64,000 nucleotides of DNA from Spirochaetales bacterium (GCA_003252395.1 QKEL01000011.1:248001-312000); one strand, 5' to 3'. Counted from the first letter of the stretch, positions 1-9,415 are shown. Program-made: numbers and translations. The notes: generated from the letters alone by a model not told the origin.

Positions 1-1
1 C

Positions 2-1066
2 CTCCGTCCGGAGGAGCAATTCCTTATAATCACGAATCCCGGGGGAGACGCGTTCGAGATCAGCAGGGCGCTCTACGAGGCGGCGCTTGAGGCGGGAGCC
101 GAGGCCACCATCGTGGTACAGCCCGCGAAAACCCAGCTCGATTTCGCGAACCTCGCCACCGTCGCCGCCTTCGGCTCCAATCCCCAGGTTTGCGCCTCGA
201 TATCCGAAAACAAGCTCGGCAAGGACCGGCTCGCCGGGATTAAGCCCTACGCGACGGCCGAGGGGAAAACCTTCGACCATGCCTTCAACTATCAGCTGAG
301 CGGCGCGAAGACCCTGCGGGCCATCTGGACCCCCGGCGTCACCGTCGATATGTTCCGCCGCACGGCAGGCATAGACTATTCGCTCCTGCAAAGGCGGTGC
401 GACGCCATTTCCCGGGCCCTCGAGGGCGCCGAATCCATTCACGTTACCGCGCCCGGCGGCACCGACGTGACCGTTCCCGTCTCGGGCCGAAAGCCCTTCC
501 GCGACGACGGGAACTTCACCGCGGGCGGCACGGGCGGCAACGTTCCGGCGGGCGAGGTTTTCATCAGCCCGCTTCCCGGACGGGCTGAGGGAGTCATCGC
601 GTTCGACGGATCGATCAGCCTAAACGAGGGCGACCTGATCGTGAAGGAGCGCGTGCGGGTCGTATACCGGGGCGGTTTCATAACCGAAATATCCGGGGGC
701 GCGGAGGCGGAACGGCTTCGCGCTTCCATTGAGGCGGGCGAGAAAAAGGCCTTCGAGTTCGAGGCAGAGGGAAAGATACCCGCGGGCACCGGGGCCGCCT
801 ACGCGAAAAACGCGCGGGGCCTCGGGGAGCTCGGCATCGGCCTGAATCCGGCAGCCCAAATCAGGGGCAACATGCTGGAGGACGAAAAGGCCTTCCATAC
901 CTGCCATTTCGCCATCGGCAGCAATTACGACGACGACGCCGACGCCATGATCCATCTCGATTGCCTGGTGCGGAACCCCACCATAATCGTTAACTACCCG
1001 GACGGTACGAACACCGTAATAGAACAGGACGGAATTCTCGTGGCGCCCTTCGGAGACATAGAATGA
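2..1066 (+). CDS. M29-family aminopeptidase, C-terminal part (cut by left edge)
   Basis: The frame is open from base 2, so the true start lies left of the window; about 354 codons remain. The C-terminal block has the metal-site pattern of M29 metallo-aminopeptidases (AmpS/PepS type): a GNMLEDEKAFHTCH segment followed by an acidic loop and the H-x-D pair of MIHLDCLV. Family members are cytoplasmic, cobalt- or zinc-dependent exopeptidases that release N-terminal residues from peptides. The stop codon overlaps the next start in an ATGA at 1063-1066, so this gene is translationally coupled to the aldehyde dehydrogenase. Family call is firm; the exact substrate range is unknown. Confidence 0.85.
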   Translation, partial: LRPEEQFLIITNPGGDAFEISRALYEAALEAGAEATIVVQPAKTQLDFANLATVAAFGSNPQVCASISENKLGKDRLAGIKPYATAEGKTFDHAFNYQLSGAKTLRAIWTPGVTVDMFRRTAGIDYSLLQRRCDAISRALEGAESIHVTAPGGTDVTVPVSGRKPFRDDGNFTAGGTGGNVPAGEVFISPLPGRAEGVIAFDGSISLNEGDLIVKERVRVVYRGGFITEISGGAEAERLRASIEAGEKKAFEFEAEGKIPAGTGAAYAKNARGLGELGIGLNPAAQIRGNMLEDEKAFHTCHFAIGSNYDDDADAMIHLDCLVRNPTIIVNYPDGTNTVIEQDGILVAPFGDIE

Positions 1067-2442
1067 CCACGCAAGGACTCGTGGGCGCGCAACGCGCCTT
1101 TTTCGACTCCGGCGCGACCCGGCCGGTCCCCTTCAGGAAGGAAATGCTCCGCCGGCTCCGCCGCGCCATCCTCGAGCGCGAGGCCGAAATTCTCGCCGCC
1201 GCCAAGGCCGATCTCGGCAAGTCCGATTTCGAGGCTTTCACCACCGAGGTGTACCTCGTTCTGGGCGAGATAGGGCTCATGCTCCGAAAGGTAGGCCCGT
1301 GGGCGCGGCCCCAAACCCGCTACCCCGGGCTCTTTAACCTGCCCGGCAAGGCGGTGCTCCACCGCGACCCCCACGGCGTGTGCCTGGTCATGTCTCCCTG
1401 GAATTACCCCTTCCAGCTCTCGGTCATGCCCCTCGTGGGCGCCATCGCCGCGGGGAACACGGCGGTCCTGAAGCCCTCGGCCTACTCGAAGGCCACTTCG
1501 GCCCTGGTGGCGCGCATGATAAACGAAACCTTTCCCGCGGAGTACCTCCACGCCATAGAGGGCGGTCGCGACGTGAACGCGGACCTGCTCGCCCAGCGCT
1601 TCGACTATATATTCTTCACCGGGAGCGTGGCGGTCGGCAAGGTGGTCATGGAGGCGGCGGCCAAGCACCTGACTCCGGTCACGCTGGAGCTCGGCGGCAA
1701 GAGCCCCTGTATCGTGGACGAAACGGCCGACGTCGCCCTCGCCGCGAAGCGGGCGGCCTGGGGCAAGTGCCTGAACTCCGGGCAAACCTGCGTCGCCCCG
1801 GATTATTTCCTGGTGCACGAGCGGGTTAAGGAGGCCTTCGTCGCGGAACTGCGCGCGGCCATACGGTCTTTCTTCGGAGACGAGCCGCACCGCAACGAAG
1901 AGTATCCCCGCATGATTAACGAGCACCACTTTCGCCGCATCCTGGGCCTGATCGAAGGCGAGCGGGAGACCGCCGGGCGAACGGTTACGGGCGGCCGTGC
2001 AGACGCGGCCACGCTGAGGATCGAGCCGGCCATCGTCGAAAACGCAGGGTGGGACGGCCCGGCGATGGAAGAGGAACTCTTCGGCCCGATTATCCCGATA
2101 ATACCCTGGACGGACGAGGCGGACCTGACGAATCGAATCCTGGCGCGGCCCCGCCCCCTGGCGCTCTACCTTTTCACGCGGAACAAGGCGCAAAAGCGGC
2201 GCGTATTCTCGCGCGTGCCCTTCGGGGGCGGCTGCCTAAACGACACGGTCATGCACGTGGCCACGCATACGGTTCCCTTCGGCGGCACCGGCGCGAGCGG
2301 CATGGGCGGGTATCACGGCAAGGCGAGCTTTGACACCTTCACCCGATCCAAGCCCGTTATCGAGCGCGCCCTCTTCGCGGACAATCCCCTGCGATACGCG
2401 CCCTTCGGGAAAAAATACGGCATTTTCAGGAAGTTTTTATGA
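1063..2442 (+). CDS. Aldehyde dehydrogenase, class 3 / fatty-aldehyde type
   Basis: 459 residues, NAD(P)-dependent oxidation of an aldehyde to a carboxylate. The catalytic Glu is residue 209 in LELGGKSPC and the catalytic Cys is residue 243 in NSGQTCVAPDY; the SPWNYPF cofactor-site motif is at about 111-117. Length (about 460 rather than about 490) and the YHGK-rich C-terminus fit the class 3, membrane-associated fatty aldehyde group. A short hydrophobic tail is not obvious, so it is probably soluble. It overlaps both neighbours by 4 bases (ATGA at 1063 and at 2439), giving a tightly coupled operon. The physiological aldehyde cannot be read from sequence. Confidence 0.93.
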   Translation: MTTQGLVGAQRAFFDSGATRPVPFRKEMLRRLRRAILEREAEILAAAKADLGKSDFEAFTTEVYLVLGEIGLMLRKVGPWARPQTRYPGLFNLPGKAVLHRDPHGVCLVMSPWNYPFQLSVMPLVGAIAAGNTAVLKPSAYSKATSALVARMINETFPAEYLHAIEGGRDVNADLLAQRFDYIFFTGSVAVGKVVMEAAAKHLTPVTLELGGKSPCIVDETADVALAAKRAAWGKCLNSGQTCVAPDYFLVHERVKEAFVAELRAAIRSFFGDEPHRNEEYPRMINEHHFRRILGLIEGERETAGRTVTGGRADAATLRIEPAIVENAGWDGPAMEEELFGPIIPIIPWTDEADLTNRILARPRPLALYLFTRNKAQKRRVFSRVPFGGGCLNDTVMHVATHTVPFGGTGASGMGGYHGKASFDTFTRSKPVIERALFADNPLRYAPFGKKYGIFRKFL

Positions 2443-3605
2443 AACACCGAGAGTACGAGCTGGACATCCGCATGTCGGGGGCGACGGCGACGATCAGGCA
2501 GGTTCGGTCGAAATTCAAATTCGGCTCGAATATTTTCGCCCTGGCCCTCTATGAGGGCGACCGGCTCGACGCGTACCGAAAAAGGATTACCGCGGCGTGG
2601 AACGCGGGCACCCTCCCCTTCTATTGGGGACGGTACGAACCGACGGAAGGGAACCCCGATCCCGGCGGGAAGGTCATGGAGTCGGCCCGCTGGGCGAAGG
2701 AGCGCGGCCTGACCCTCAAGGGACACCCCCTGTGCTGGCATACGGTATGCGCGGACTGGCTCATGGAGTACGACGACGACGCGATCCTGGGAAAGCAGCT
2801 GGACAGGATCAGGCGCGACGTGACCCTGTATAAGGGCGTGGTCGATACCTGGGACGTGGTGAACGAGGCGGTCATCATGCCCGTGTTCGACAAGTACGAC
2901 AACGCGGTCAGCAGGATCGCCCGCCGCTTCGGAACGGTGGAGCTGGTGCTCAAGTGCTTCGCCGCGGCCCGGGAGGCGAATCCCGACGCGACGCTGCTCA
3001 TTAACGATTTCGACCTTTCGGATTCCTACGCCCGCCTTATCCGGGAGCTTTTGGACCGCGGGTGCCCCATAGACGCGATCGGGCTGCAGACCCACATGCA
3101 CGAGGGCTACCGGGGCCGGCAGGCGATCGAAACCTACCTGGACCGCTTCTCCGCCTTCAACCTGCCCCTGCACTTCACCGAGCTCACCGTTCTTTCCGGG
3201 CAGATAGCCCCGAAGGTGGACGACCTCAACGACCTGCATATCGATCCCTGGCCGAGCACCGAGGAGGGCGAGCGGCGGCAGTTACGCGAGGTTGAGGAAT
3301 TTTACCGGCAAGTCAGCGACCATCCGCTGGTAGAGTCGGTGGTTTGGTGGGATATGGTCGACGGCAACTGGCTTAAGGCGCCCGCGGGGCTCTTACGCGC
3401 GGACCTGTCCCCGAAACCCGCCTTCGAGCGGCTCGTGACGCTTATCAAGGGCGAGTGGGCCTTCAAGGAAGCGGAATTCCCGATCGTTCCGGGCTCAAGG
3501 ATCAAGCTGATCGCGGGCGAAGGCGATTATGAGGCGATAATCTCGGGAAAGGTCTACGGATTCACCCTTGACGCCTCGGCGCCGTTCGTTAGGATCGCGG
3601 ATTAA
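2439..3605 (+). CDS. GH10 endo-1,4-beta-xylanase-like glycoside hydrolase, no signal peptide
   Basis: 388 residues. GH10 hallmarks in order: GHPLCWH at about 95-101, acid/base Glu143 in WDVVNEAV, the QTHMH strand near 217-221, nucleophile Glu248 in LHFTELTVL, and a C-terminal WWDMVDG. GH10 enzymes cleave beta-1,4-xylan with retention. The N-terminus is polar, with no signal peptide or lipobox, so the enzyme should act in the cytoplasm, presumably on imported xylo-oligosaccharides. The usual ITELD around the nucleophile reads FTELT. Start at 2439 is supported by AGGAAG six bases upstream and by the ATGA overlap. About 90 residues after the catalytic barrel form a small extra beta-rich tail. 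Confidence 0.9.
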   Translation: MKHREYELDIRMSGATATIRQVRSKFKFGSNIFALALYEGDRLDAYRKRITAAWNAGTLPFYWGRYEPTEGNPDPGGKVMESARWAKERGLTLKGHPLCWHTVCADWLMEYDDDAILGKQLDRIRRDVTLYKGVVDTWDVVNEAVIMPVFDKYDNAVSRIARRFGTVELVLKCFAAAREANPDATLLINDFDLSDSYARLIRELLDRGCPIDAIGLQTHMHEGYRGRQAIETYLDRFSAFNLPLHFTELTVLSGQIAPKVDDLNDLHIDPWPSTEEGERRQLREVEEFYRQVSDHPLVESVVWWDMVDGNWLKAPAGLLRADLSPKPAFERLVTLIKGEWAFKEAEFPIVPGSRIKLIAGEGDYEAIISGKVYGFTLDASAPFVRIAD

Positions 3606-3613
3606 GGGTCAGG

Positions 3614-4456
3614 GTGAAATTAAACGCCTTTTTTGCCGTATTAATTTCTCTGCTCATTGCCGGCTGCGGCCTTTCAACGCCGGATCAAAAGTATCCCGCC
3701 GTTCAGGAGGGAGAAGTATACGTAAACGGAGGGGTAAACCGCTACAAGCTGGTACTGCCCGAAGGGTTTACCGATATCGAGAACTATATGAACGTGTACC
3801 CCCTGGTTATTGCCCTGCACGGCAAGGGCTCTACCGGGTATTACGAAGTGAAAGAGGTGATCGAGGGTTCCCCGTGCGTGTATTTCGCCCCCAATAACGG
3901 CAGTACGAGCTTCGGCGGCTCGGGGGGCGCTTGGATCAGGGAAACGCTTCATTCCATTCTCGAGAATCCCAATTACAAGATCGACAAGAACCGCGTCTAC
4001 ATTATCGGGTTCTCCATGGGCGGCTGGGGCGCCACGATGATGCCCCAGGACCTGTATACCGATTACGGGTACCTTACCGCGGCCATCGTGCCCGTCGAAG
4101 GGGGCTGGTTCAGTTACAACAAATCGGCCGAAGTGCTGGGCCATCTCAGCTGCTGGTTTCACTTCGGAAACGGTTCAGGCAGCGCCTATGACGCCGGGGA
4201 ATATCAGGACGCGAAAAAGGCGTATCCCCATACCGTCGAAACGCGGTACGACGAAACGATCAGGTATTCCTATAGCTGGGCTCCCTCCACGGTATATTCC
4301 TGGGATACGACCCAGAATATCCTGCTGCAGGGGCGCAATGAAATCGTCAGGCAAACCGTTTACCACGGCATGGGCCACTCGGCATCACCCGTATTTATGC
4401 AGGGCGAAGTGATTGAGTGGCTTTTCGCCCAGAATATCCGGAACCGGGATAATTAG
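3614..4456 (+). CDS. Lipoprotein alpha/beta-hydrolase (PHB depolymerase / feruloyl-esterase-like)
   Basis: 280 residues with a GTG start 8 bases after the xylanase stop. The N-terminus is a lipoprotein signal (LIAGC, Cys18), placing it on a membrane facing the periplasm or outside. The alpha/beta-hydrolase core is visible: oxyanion-side LVIALHGKGS at about 64-73, nucleophile Ser134 in GFSMGGWG, and a candidate catalytic His in HGMGHSASP near the C-terminus. Such esterases remove feruloyl or acetyl groups from xylan or open polyester bonds. Sitting directly after a GH10 gene, deacylation of xylan fragments is a reasonable inference. The gene meets the convergent outer-membrane gene tail to tail with a 4-base overlap. 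Confidence 0.8.
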   Translation: MKLNAFFAVLISLLIAGCGLSTPDQKYPAVQEGEVYVNGGVNRYKLVLPEGFTDIENYMNVYPLVIALHGKGSTGYYEVKEVIEGSPCVYFAPNNGSTSFGGSGGAWIRETLHSILENPNYKIDKNRVYIIGFSMGGWGATMMPQDLYTDYGYLTAAIVPVEGGWFSYNKSAEVLGHLSCWFHFGNGSGSAYDAGEYQDAKKAYPHTVETRYDETIRYSYSWAPSTVYSWDTTQNILLQGRNEIVRQTVYHGMGHSASPVFMQGEVIEWLFAQNIRNRDN

Positions 4457-5091
4457 AACTTATAGATAAAGCCGAGATTCACCGGAAACCAGTTTATCGC
4501 GTCTTTATCGCTGGTCGTGGCGGTATAAAAACCTATTTCGTATTCCGTTCGCGTTACGCCGCTCACCTTAGAGGAAAAATAATCCGCGATAAAGCCCCCG
4601 GCCACGGCGGAAAACCGGAACAGCAGATGATCGTTTAAGCCGACGTCCACGAAGAGGGGTGCCTCAAGGGCAAAAATCACATGAGAATAGGCATCGTAAT
4701 CGGCGGCCGGAGGCGGATCCTGGACGGGCTCAAGATAGCCCTGGAATCGCAGTTTCAACCCTATTCCGGCCTGAACCGGGTTCGCCCTGAGTATGTGAAA
4801 ATTAATCCCCCCGCCGAGCCCTAGGAACGTCTGATCGGTTGTATTGCCCGCCGCGTTTACCTCATTGGTAAGGCCGAAGAAAAGGCTCGCCTCGTATTCC
4901 CGCGCGGTATCCCTGAAATAGTGAAAACTGCCGCCAAACGTGCTGGAACTGCTCTTTTCCTCAACTTTAGTAGTCCCATTGTCAACGGTATTTGCCGTGC
5001 TGTTGATCAGAATTGTGAGCCCCGCTCCCATCTCCTGGGCAAAAAGAGGGAACCATCCCAAGCAAAAAACAAAAAACACTATTTTTCTCAT
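4453..5091 (-). CDS. Small outer-membrane beta-barrel protein
   Basis: About 212 residues, not assigned to a named family. A signal peptide (MRKIVFFVFCLGWFPLFAQ) is followed by alternating hydrophobic/polar strands rich in Gly and aromatic residues, and the chain ends in Phe (GFIYKF), the usual terminal signature of barrels inserted by BamA. Of two in-frame starts in ATGGCGATG, the second (5091) leaves seven bases from the GGAG ribosome-binding site, whereas the first leaves one. It lies 65 bases downstream of luxS on the same strand with no terminator between, so it is probably the last gene of the kinase-mtnN-luxS operon. Confidence 0.75.
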   Translation of the reverse strand: MRKIVFFVFCLGWFPLFAQEMGAGLTILINSTANTVDNGTTKVEEKSSSSTFGGSFHYFRDTAREYEASLFFGLTNEVNAAGNTTDQTFLGLGGGINFHILRANPVQAGIGLKLRFQGYLEPVQDPPPAADYDAYSHVIFALEAPLFVDVGLNDHLLFRFSAVAGGFIADYFSSKVSGVTRTEYEIGFYTATTSDKDAINWFPVNLGFIYKF

Positions 5092-5156
5092 CGCCATGCT
5101 CCTTTTTAAAGGCGGCCTCGAACCGAGCGTATCCTGCGCGAACCTGCGGGGCCGGG

Positions 5157-5630
5157 TCAGAAACAGCGCCAACCCTTGCGGTCAATTCCCTCGACCCAGC
5201 GACGGGCCCATTCCTTGGCGGACGCGAGGTCGTGCCCCGCGGCGTTTCCGCACATAACGGGGTCCTGGCCCGGGATGGGCTCGGAGTCGGGCCAGGCGGC
5301 CACCTTTAGGAGTACCGAGCGGACGCTCGCGGCGACGGTCTCCTCCTCGGGCTCGCCGAACACCACGAGATAAAAGCCCGTGCGGCAGCCCATGGGGGAA
5401 AGGTCTATCACCCCGTCCATCTCGTCGCGAATGTATTCGGCCATCAGGTGCTCCAGGCTATGCATGGCCCCGATCGGCAGGTACTCCGCGTTGGGCTGGG
5501 AAAACCGCAGGTCGAACTTGGTTACCAGGTCGCCCTTGGGGCCGGTCTTTTTTCCGGCCATGCGCACGTAGGGCGCCGTAACCTTGGTATGGTCGAGCGA
5601 GAAACTCTCAACGTTGCGCGCTTCTTTCAT
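5157..5630 (-). CDS. luxS: S-ribosylhomocysteine lyase (AI-2 synthase) LuxS
   Basis: 157 residues, the standard LuxS length. It converts S-ribosylhomocysteine into homocysteine and DPD, the precursor of autoinducer-2. The iron ligands are His57 and His61 of HSLEH and Cys127 of CGNAAGHD; catalytic Cys82 lies in SPMGCRTGFY. Cytoplasmic enzyme of the activated methyl cycle. It starts 6 bases after the mtnN stop, and its AAGGA ribosome-binding site lies inside the end of mtnN, so the two enzymes that act in succession are coupled. Confidence 0.97.
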   Translation of the reverse strand: MKEARNVESFSLDHTKVTAPYVRMAGKKTGPKGDLVTKFDLRFSQPNAEYLPIGAMHSLEHLMAEYIRDEMDGVIDLSPMGCRTGFYLVVFGEPEEETVAASVRSVLLKVAAWPDSEPIPGQDPVMCGNAAGHDLASAKEWARRWVEGIDRKGWRCF

Positions 5631-5636
5631 TTTCGT

Positions 5637-6353
5637 TCATTCCTTAAGGATATCGAGCATCGCCATGACGACCCGCGCGCTCGTATGGGCGGCGGCCACG
5701 GCGAATTCCTCGTACGACATGCTCGCCTCGTGACCGGCGAGATCCGATATGCTTCGCAGGACGGCGAAGGGGATGCCGTTGATCGCGGCGACCTGGGCGA
5801 TCGCCGCCCCTTCCATTTCCACGCAGGCGGGCGAGAAATCGGAAACGATTCGCCCTCGCAGGGCCGCGTCGGTGACGAAGGCGTCGCCCGAGGCGATTCT
5901 CCCGGCTATCATCTTTCCCGCTCCCGCGGATGCGCGGTCAAAGGCGATGAGCGCCGCTTCCCTCAGCCGTTCGTCGGCGGGCCAGAAGGGGGAATCGGCG
6001 CCCGGAACCTGCCCGGGCGGGTAGCCGAAGGCGGTTACGTCAAAGTCGTGTTGTACCGCGTCGGTACAGACCACCATGTCGAGCACCTTCAGCCGCTCGT
6101 CGATGCCACCGGCCGAGCCGGTGTTGATGATGGCCCCGACCGCGAAGGAAGAAACGAGTATTTGCGCGCAGAGCGCCGCGTTAACCTTGCCCACGCCGCA
6201 GCATACCACCGCGACCGGAACGCCCCGCAGGGTTCCCTCGTGCACCTCCAGGTTCCCCCGAAAGGAGACCTGAACGGGCGAGCCCGACTCGCGAAGGGCC
6301 TCGAACAGGAGCGATACCTCGTCGCGCACCGCCCCGATAATGCCGTATTTCAA
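5637..6353 (-). CDS. mtnN: 5'-methylthioadenosine/S-adenosylhomocysteine nucleosidase
   Basis: 238 residues. MtnN (Pfs) hydrolyses S-adenosylhomocysteine to adenine plus S-ribosylhomocysteine, the LuxS substrate, and also cleaves methylthioadenosine. Diagnostic segments are the N-terminal IGAVRDEV, the purine/ribose-binding CVEMEGAAIAQVA and the catalytic SDLAGHEA near 200-210. Its start overlaps the stop of the upstream histidine kinase by 4 bases (ATGA, 6350-6353), so enzyme and sensor are made from one transcript. Confidence 0.96.
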   Translation of the reverse strand: MKYGIIGAVRDEVSLLFEALRESGSPVQVSFRGNLEVHEGTLRGVPVAVVCCGVGKVNAALCAQILVSSFAVGAIINTGSAGGIDERLKVLDMVVCTDAVQHDFDVTAFGYPPGQVPGADSPFWPADERLREAALIAFDRASAGAGKMIAGRIASGDAFVTDAALRGRIVSDFSPACVEMEGAAIAQVAAINGIPFAVLRSISDLAGHEASMSYEEFAVAAAHTSARVVMAMLDILKE

Positions 6354-9300
6354 TTACCGCCCCCGTTTCCCTCGGCCTTCCTCGCGAACCAGTCGGCCAC
6401 GTTCCCGATGACGGCCGATAGCTCGCCGTGCACGGTGGCGAAAAGCGTGTCCACCGCCTCGGCGTTGCCGGAGAGGATCGCTTCCTCCAGGGCCGCCGCG
6501 TGGGCCGAAAGCCCGCCCGCGCCGATATTCGCGCAGGAACTCTTCAGCGAATGAACCGCTATCCTGAACTTAGCCTGGTCGCCGCTATGCCGTCCCGCTT
6601 CCAGCTGCTCGAGCATCCGCGGCGCCGTGCGGTTAAAGACGCGCAGGACCGTTTCCAGGTTCTTGCGCGAACCGGTATACCCGATTCCGGCTTCCAAATC
6701 CAAACCGATAACCCAATCGCCGCCGCCCTCGATCGGGGCGCGAACGAGCACGGGCCTCGCATTTTCCTGTTCCGTCATTACCTTCTCCGGTGATAGCCAT
6801 TTTCTCAGGCAAGTTACCAGCTCATTGAAATCGACCGGCTTAAAGAGTGTATCATTCATTCCCGCCCTTTGGTAGAGTTCCCGGTTCGCCGCCCCGGTAT
6901 TCGCCGTGAGCGCGACGATGGGCACCAGGTCACGCCCCGGCAGGGCGCGGATGCGGCCGGTCGTTTCAATGCCGTCCATCCCCGGCATGATATGGTCCAT
7001 GAACACCAGGTCGTACCGTTCGCGCCCCGCCATGGCCACTGCCGCCTCTCCCGATTCCGCCTCGTCCACGGTTATGTCGAAGCTTTCCAGGAAGCCCCGG
7101 ATTACCTTCAGGTTGACCGTATTGTCGTCTACCACCAGTATTCGCGCGTCGGAAGCCCGGAACCAATGCCCGTCGACGCCCAGGGTAGACGACAGGGGAA
7201 GGGTTTTGGAAAAATCCACGGGCCTCGAGGCGAGAAAATCCGCGAAGGTATCCACGAACAGGGGCTTAAACACGAAATCGACGCCCGCGGGCTTCCCCTC
7301 CCCGATGAAATCGTTCAGGGAAAGGAGGGCGAGCCACCGGACCCCGGGGAACCGGCTTACGGCGGCGGCGCATTCCCTCGCCGCGCTTCGCCACGAGAGG
7401 ACCACGTGCGTCCACGCGAAGTCCCGTTCCCCCAGCGCTTCGGAAAAATCAGCGGCGACTGAGCAAAACCGGGCCGATATTCCCGCGTGGCGGGCCATGG
7501 CCGAAAGCGAATCGCGGACGGCGGGATCGGGATCGAAGGCGAGAAGGGCCTTGCCCGCCACGGCGGGATATTGCGCGAAGCGCCCGGAATCGGGAGGAAT
7601 TCCCTGGGTTATTTGGGCGGTAAACGAGGAGCCCTTGCCTTCCTCGCTTTCCAGGGAGAGGGTTCCGTCCATCAGGGTCACGAGGCCCTTGCAGATCGAT
7701 AGGCCAAGGCCCGTTCCCTCGATCGAGGCAGAGCCCGCGTGGGCGATCCGCGAGAAGCGCTCGAATAGCTCGCTCTGCTTGTGCCTCGGTATGCCGATCC
7801 CGGTATCCTTCACGGTAAAGGCGACGGCGACGCGGTCGGACGAGACCCGATCGGCTTTCACGATCAGCGAGACCGATCCCCGGCGGGTGAATTTTACCGC
7901 GTTATTCAGGAGGTTGATCAGGATTTGCTTCACCCGAACGGCGTCGCCCGCCAGCTTGTCGGGAACGTCGGGGTCTACGTCCACGGTAAAGGAAAGCTCC
8001 TTTTCGGCGATCCTTACCGCGATAAGGTTGGTCACGTCGCGCAGGAGCTCGCTCGTCCGGTAGGCCGACGGGGACAGCTCCATTTTTCTGTCCTCGATGC
8101 GGGAAAAATCGAGGATATCGTTGATGATGGACAACAGAAGGGTCGCGGAAGAGCGCATCTGGGTGGCGTAGTTTTTCTGGATGGGGCTCAGCTCCGTTCG
8201 CGAAAGAAGCTCGTTCATGCCGAGCACGGCGTTCATGGGCGTTCGCAGTTCGTGGCTCATGTTGGCGAGAAAGGCGGCCTTGGACCGCACGGCCGATTCC
8301 GCCCGGTTTCTCGCCCCTACCAATTCGGTCGTATCCGAGGAAATGACGAGCCAGCCCAGGGGTTCCCCCTCGTGGCTGAGCGGGTCCACGCGGTAATTGT
8401 AAAACCGTTTCCCCTCCGGGGTTTCGACCGAAAGGGTCCCGCTGCGGGGCGAGTCCTTGTCATAGTTGAACAGTTCCGCGTACTGGTCGGCCAAGTGCTC
8501 GCTGTAGGCGAAAAGGTTCCGCCAGGGCCGGTTCACCGCGTGCCGCCAGTTCTGGTACCCCAGGTGCTCCGCGAGGCTCCGGGAAGCGTATTCTAAGTTC
8601 CCCGCGGGGTCCGTAATCGAGATCGAATCCGACGCGGAATCCATCAGGGCTTCCAGGATCGCCTTCGGCCGTATCTCGCCGGTAACGTCGAACCGGGTAA
8701 AAATATAGCCGAAGGTCCCCGCGCTGGACGCGATGACCCGCAGGTCTTGCAGATACCAGCGGGTGGTTCCGGAGGGCTCGTGATGGCGGGCGACCTCGTG
8801 AATCGGGGCGTCGTTCAGAATAATGCGGTCTACCAGGCGCTCCAAGGCGGGAAAATCGACCGTTTTCAGTTCTTTCACCGAGTGTCCCGCCGCGTCCTGC
8901 CAAAAGGTAAACCCGTTCGCGCGGGCGATGCCGTCGCTCAGGGTAAGCACGCGGTAGCCCCGGTCAAAGACGAGGATCTCCCCGGGGATCGAGGCCATGA
9001 TCGAGGTGAGTATCTTGTGATGGTCGTGATGGTCGGTGATATCGGAGATGGAAAAATACTTGCCGTGCAGCGTGCCCCGGTGCTCGAGGTTTTTCCCCCG
9101 AACCAGGAGCCAGGAGAATCCCGGCCGCGCCGGAAGCTCAATGGGAAACTCTTCCTCGATTTCCTCGCCGCGGTTCAGGCGGTCGAACCACCGTTTTATG
9201 AAAAGGAGGAGTACCGGATCGCCGATCAGCGACAAAATCGGCTTTCCCTCCACCTCGACGCGTTCGCCGTACCCGAGAAGCCTTACGCCTTCGCGGGTCG

Positions 9301-9415
9301 CGCGACGCACGATATTTTCCGGAGTGATGTAGAACGCCATGTCGGGCGAATACTCCAGGAAAATATCGATAAAATCGGGGGAAAGGTTTTCATCGGAACG
9401 ATCCATTCCGCTCAT
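6350..9415 (-). CDS. Hybrid sensor histidine kinase (PAS x3, HisKA, HATPase, pseudo-receiver, receiver, HPt)
   Basis: 1,021 residues, no membrane segment visible, so probably a cytoplasmic sensor. Order: PAS-like units at about 15-130, 135-250 and 255-365; HisKA with phospho-acceptor His388 in MSHELRTP; HATPase_c to about 605 (N-box NLLNNAVKFT, DTGIGIP, GTGLGLS); a receiver-like fold at about 620-735 in which the acceptor Asp position reads Trp (VVLSWRS); an intact receiver with Asp807 (FMDHIMPGMDG, Lys859 in FKP); and an HPt with His955 (AVHSLKSS). A phosphorelay output beyond the HPt is not encoded nearby. It heads the mtnN-luxS operon. A -35 (TTGATA, 9447-9452), 17-base spacer and -10 (TATACT, 9424-9429) stand just 8 bases before the ATG. 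Confidence 0.92.
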   Translation of the reverse strand: MSGMDRSDENLSPDFIDIFLEYSPDMAFYITPENIVRRATREGVRLLGYGERVEVEGKPILSLIGDPVLLLFIKRWFDRLNRGEEIEEEFPIELPARPGFSWLLVRGKNLEHRGTLHGKYFSISDITDHHDHHKILTSIMASIPGEILVFDRGYRVLTLSDGIARANGFTFWQDAAGHSVKELKTVDFPALERLVDRIILNDAPIHEVARHHEPSGTTRWYLQDLRVIASSAGTFGYIFTRFDVTGEIRPKAILEALMDSASDSISITDPAGNLEYASRSLAEHLGYQNWRHAVNRPWRNLFAYSEHLADQYAELFNYDKDSPRSGTLSVETPEGKRFYNYRVDPLSHEGEPLGWLVISSDTTELVGARNRAESAVRSKAAFLANMSHELRTPMNAVLGMNELLSRTELSPIQKNYATQMRSSATLLLSIINDILDFSRIEDRKMELSPSAYRTSELLRDVTNLIAVRIAEKELSFTVDVDPDVPDKLAGDAVRVKQILINLLNNAVKFTRRGSVSLIVKADRVSSDRVAVAFTVKDTGIGIPRHKQSELFERFSRIAHAGSASIEGTGLGLSICKGLVTLMDGTLSLESEEGKGSSFTAQITQGIPPDSGRFAQYPAVAGKALLAFDPDPAVRDSLSAMARHAGISARFCSVAADFSEALGERDFAWTHVVLSWRSAARECAAAVSRFPGVRWLALLSLNDFIGEGKPAGVDFVFKPLFVDTFADFLASRPVDFSKTLPLSSTLGVDGHWFRASDARILVVDDNTVNLKVIRGFLESFDITVDEAESGEAAVAMAGRERYDLVFMDHIMPGMDGIETTGRIRALPGRDLVPIVALTANTGAANRELYQRAGMNDTLFKPVDFNELVTCLRKWLSPEKVMTEQENARPVLVRAPIEGGGDWVIGLDLEAGIGYTGSRKNLETVLRVFNRTAPRMLEQLEAGRHSGDQAKFRIAVHSLKSSCANIGAGGLSAHAAALEEAILSGNAEAVDTLFATVHGELSAVIGNVADWFARKAEGNGGGN

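Noticed and set aside
994-2193. Minus-strand open frame of about 400 codons opposite the aldehyde dehydrogenase
   Set aside because: The plus strand encodes an intact ALDH with all catalytic residues; the antisense product has no family features.
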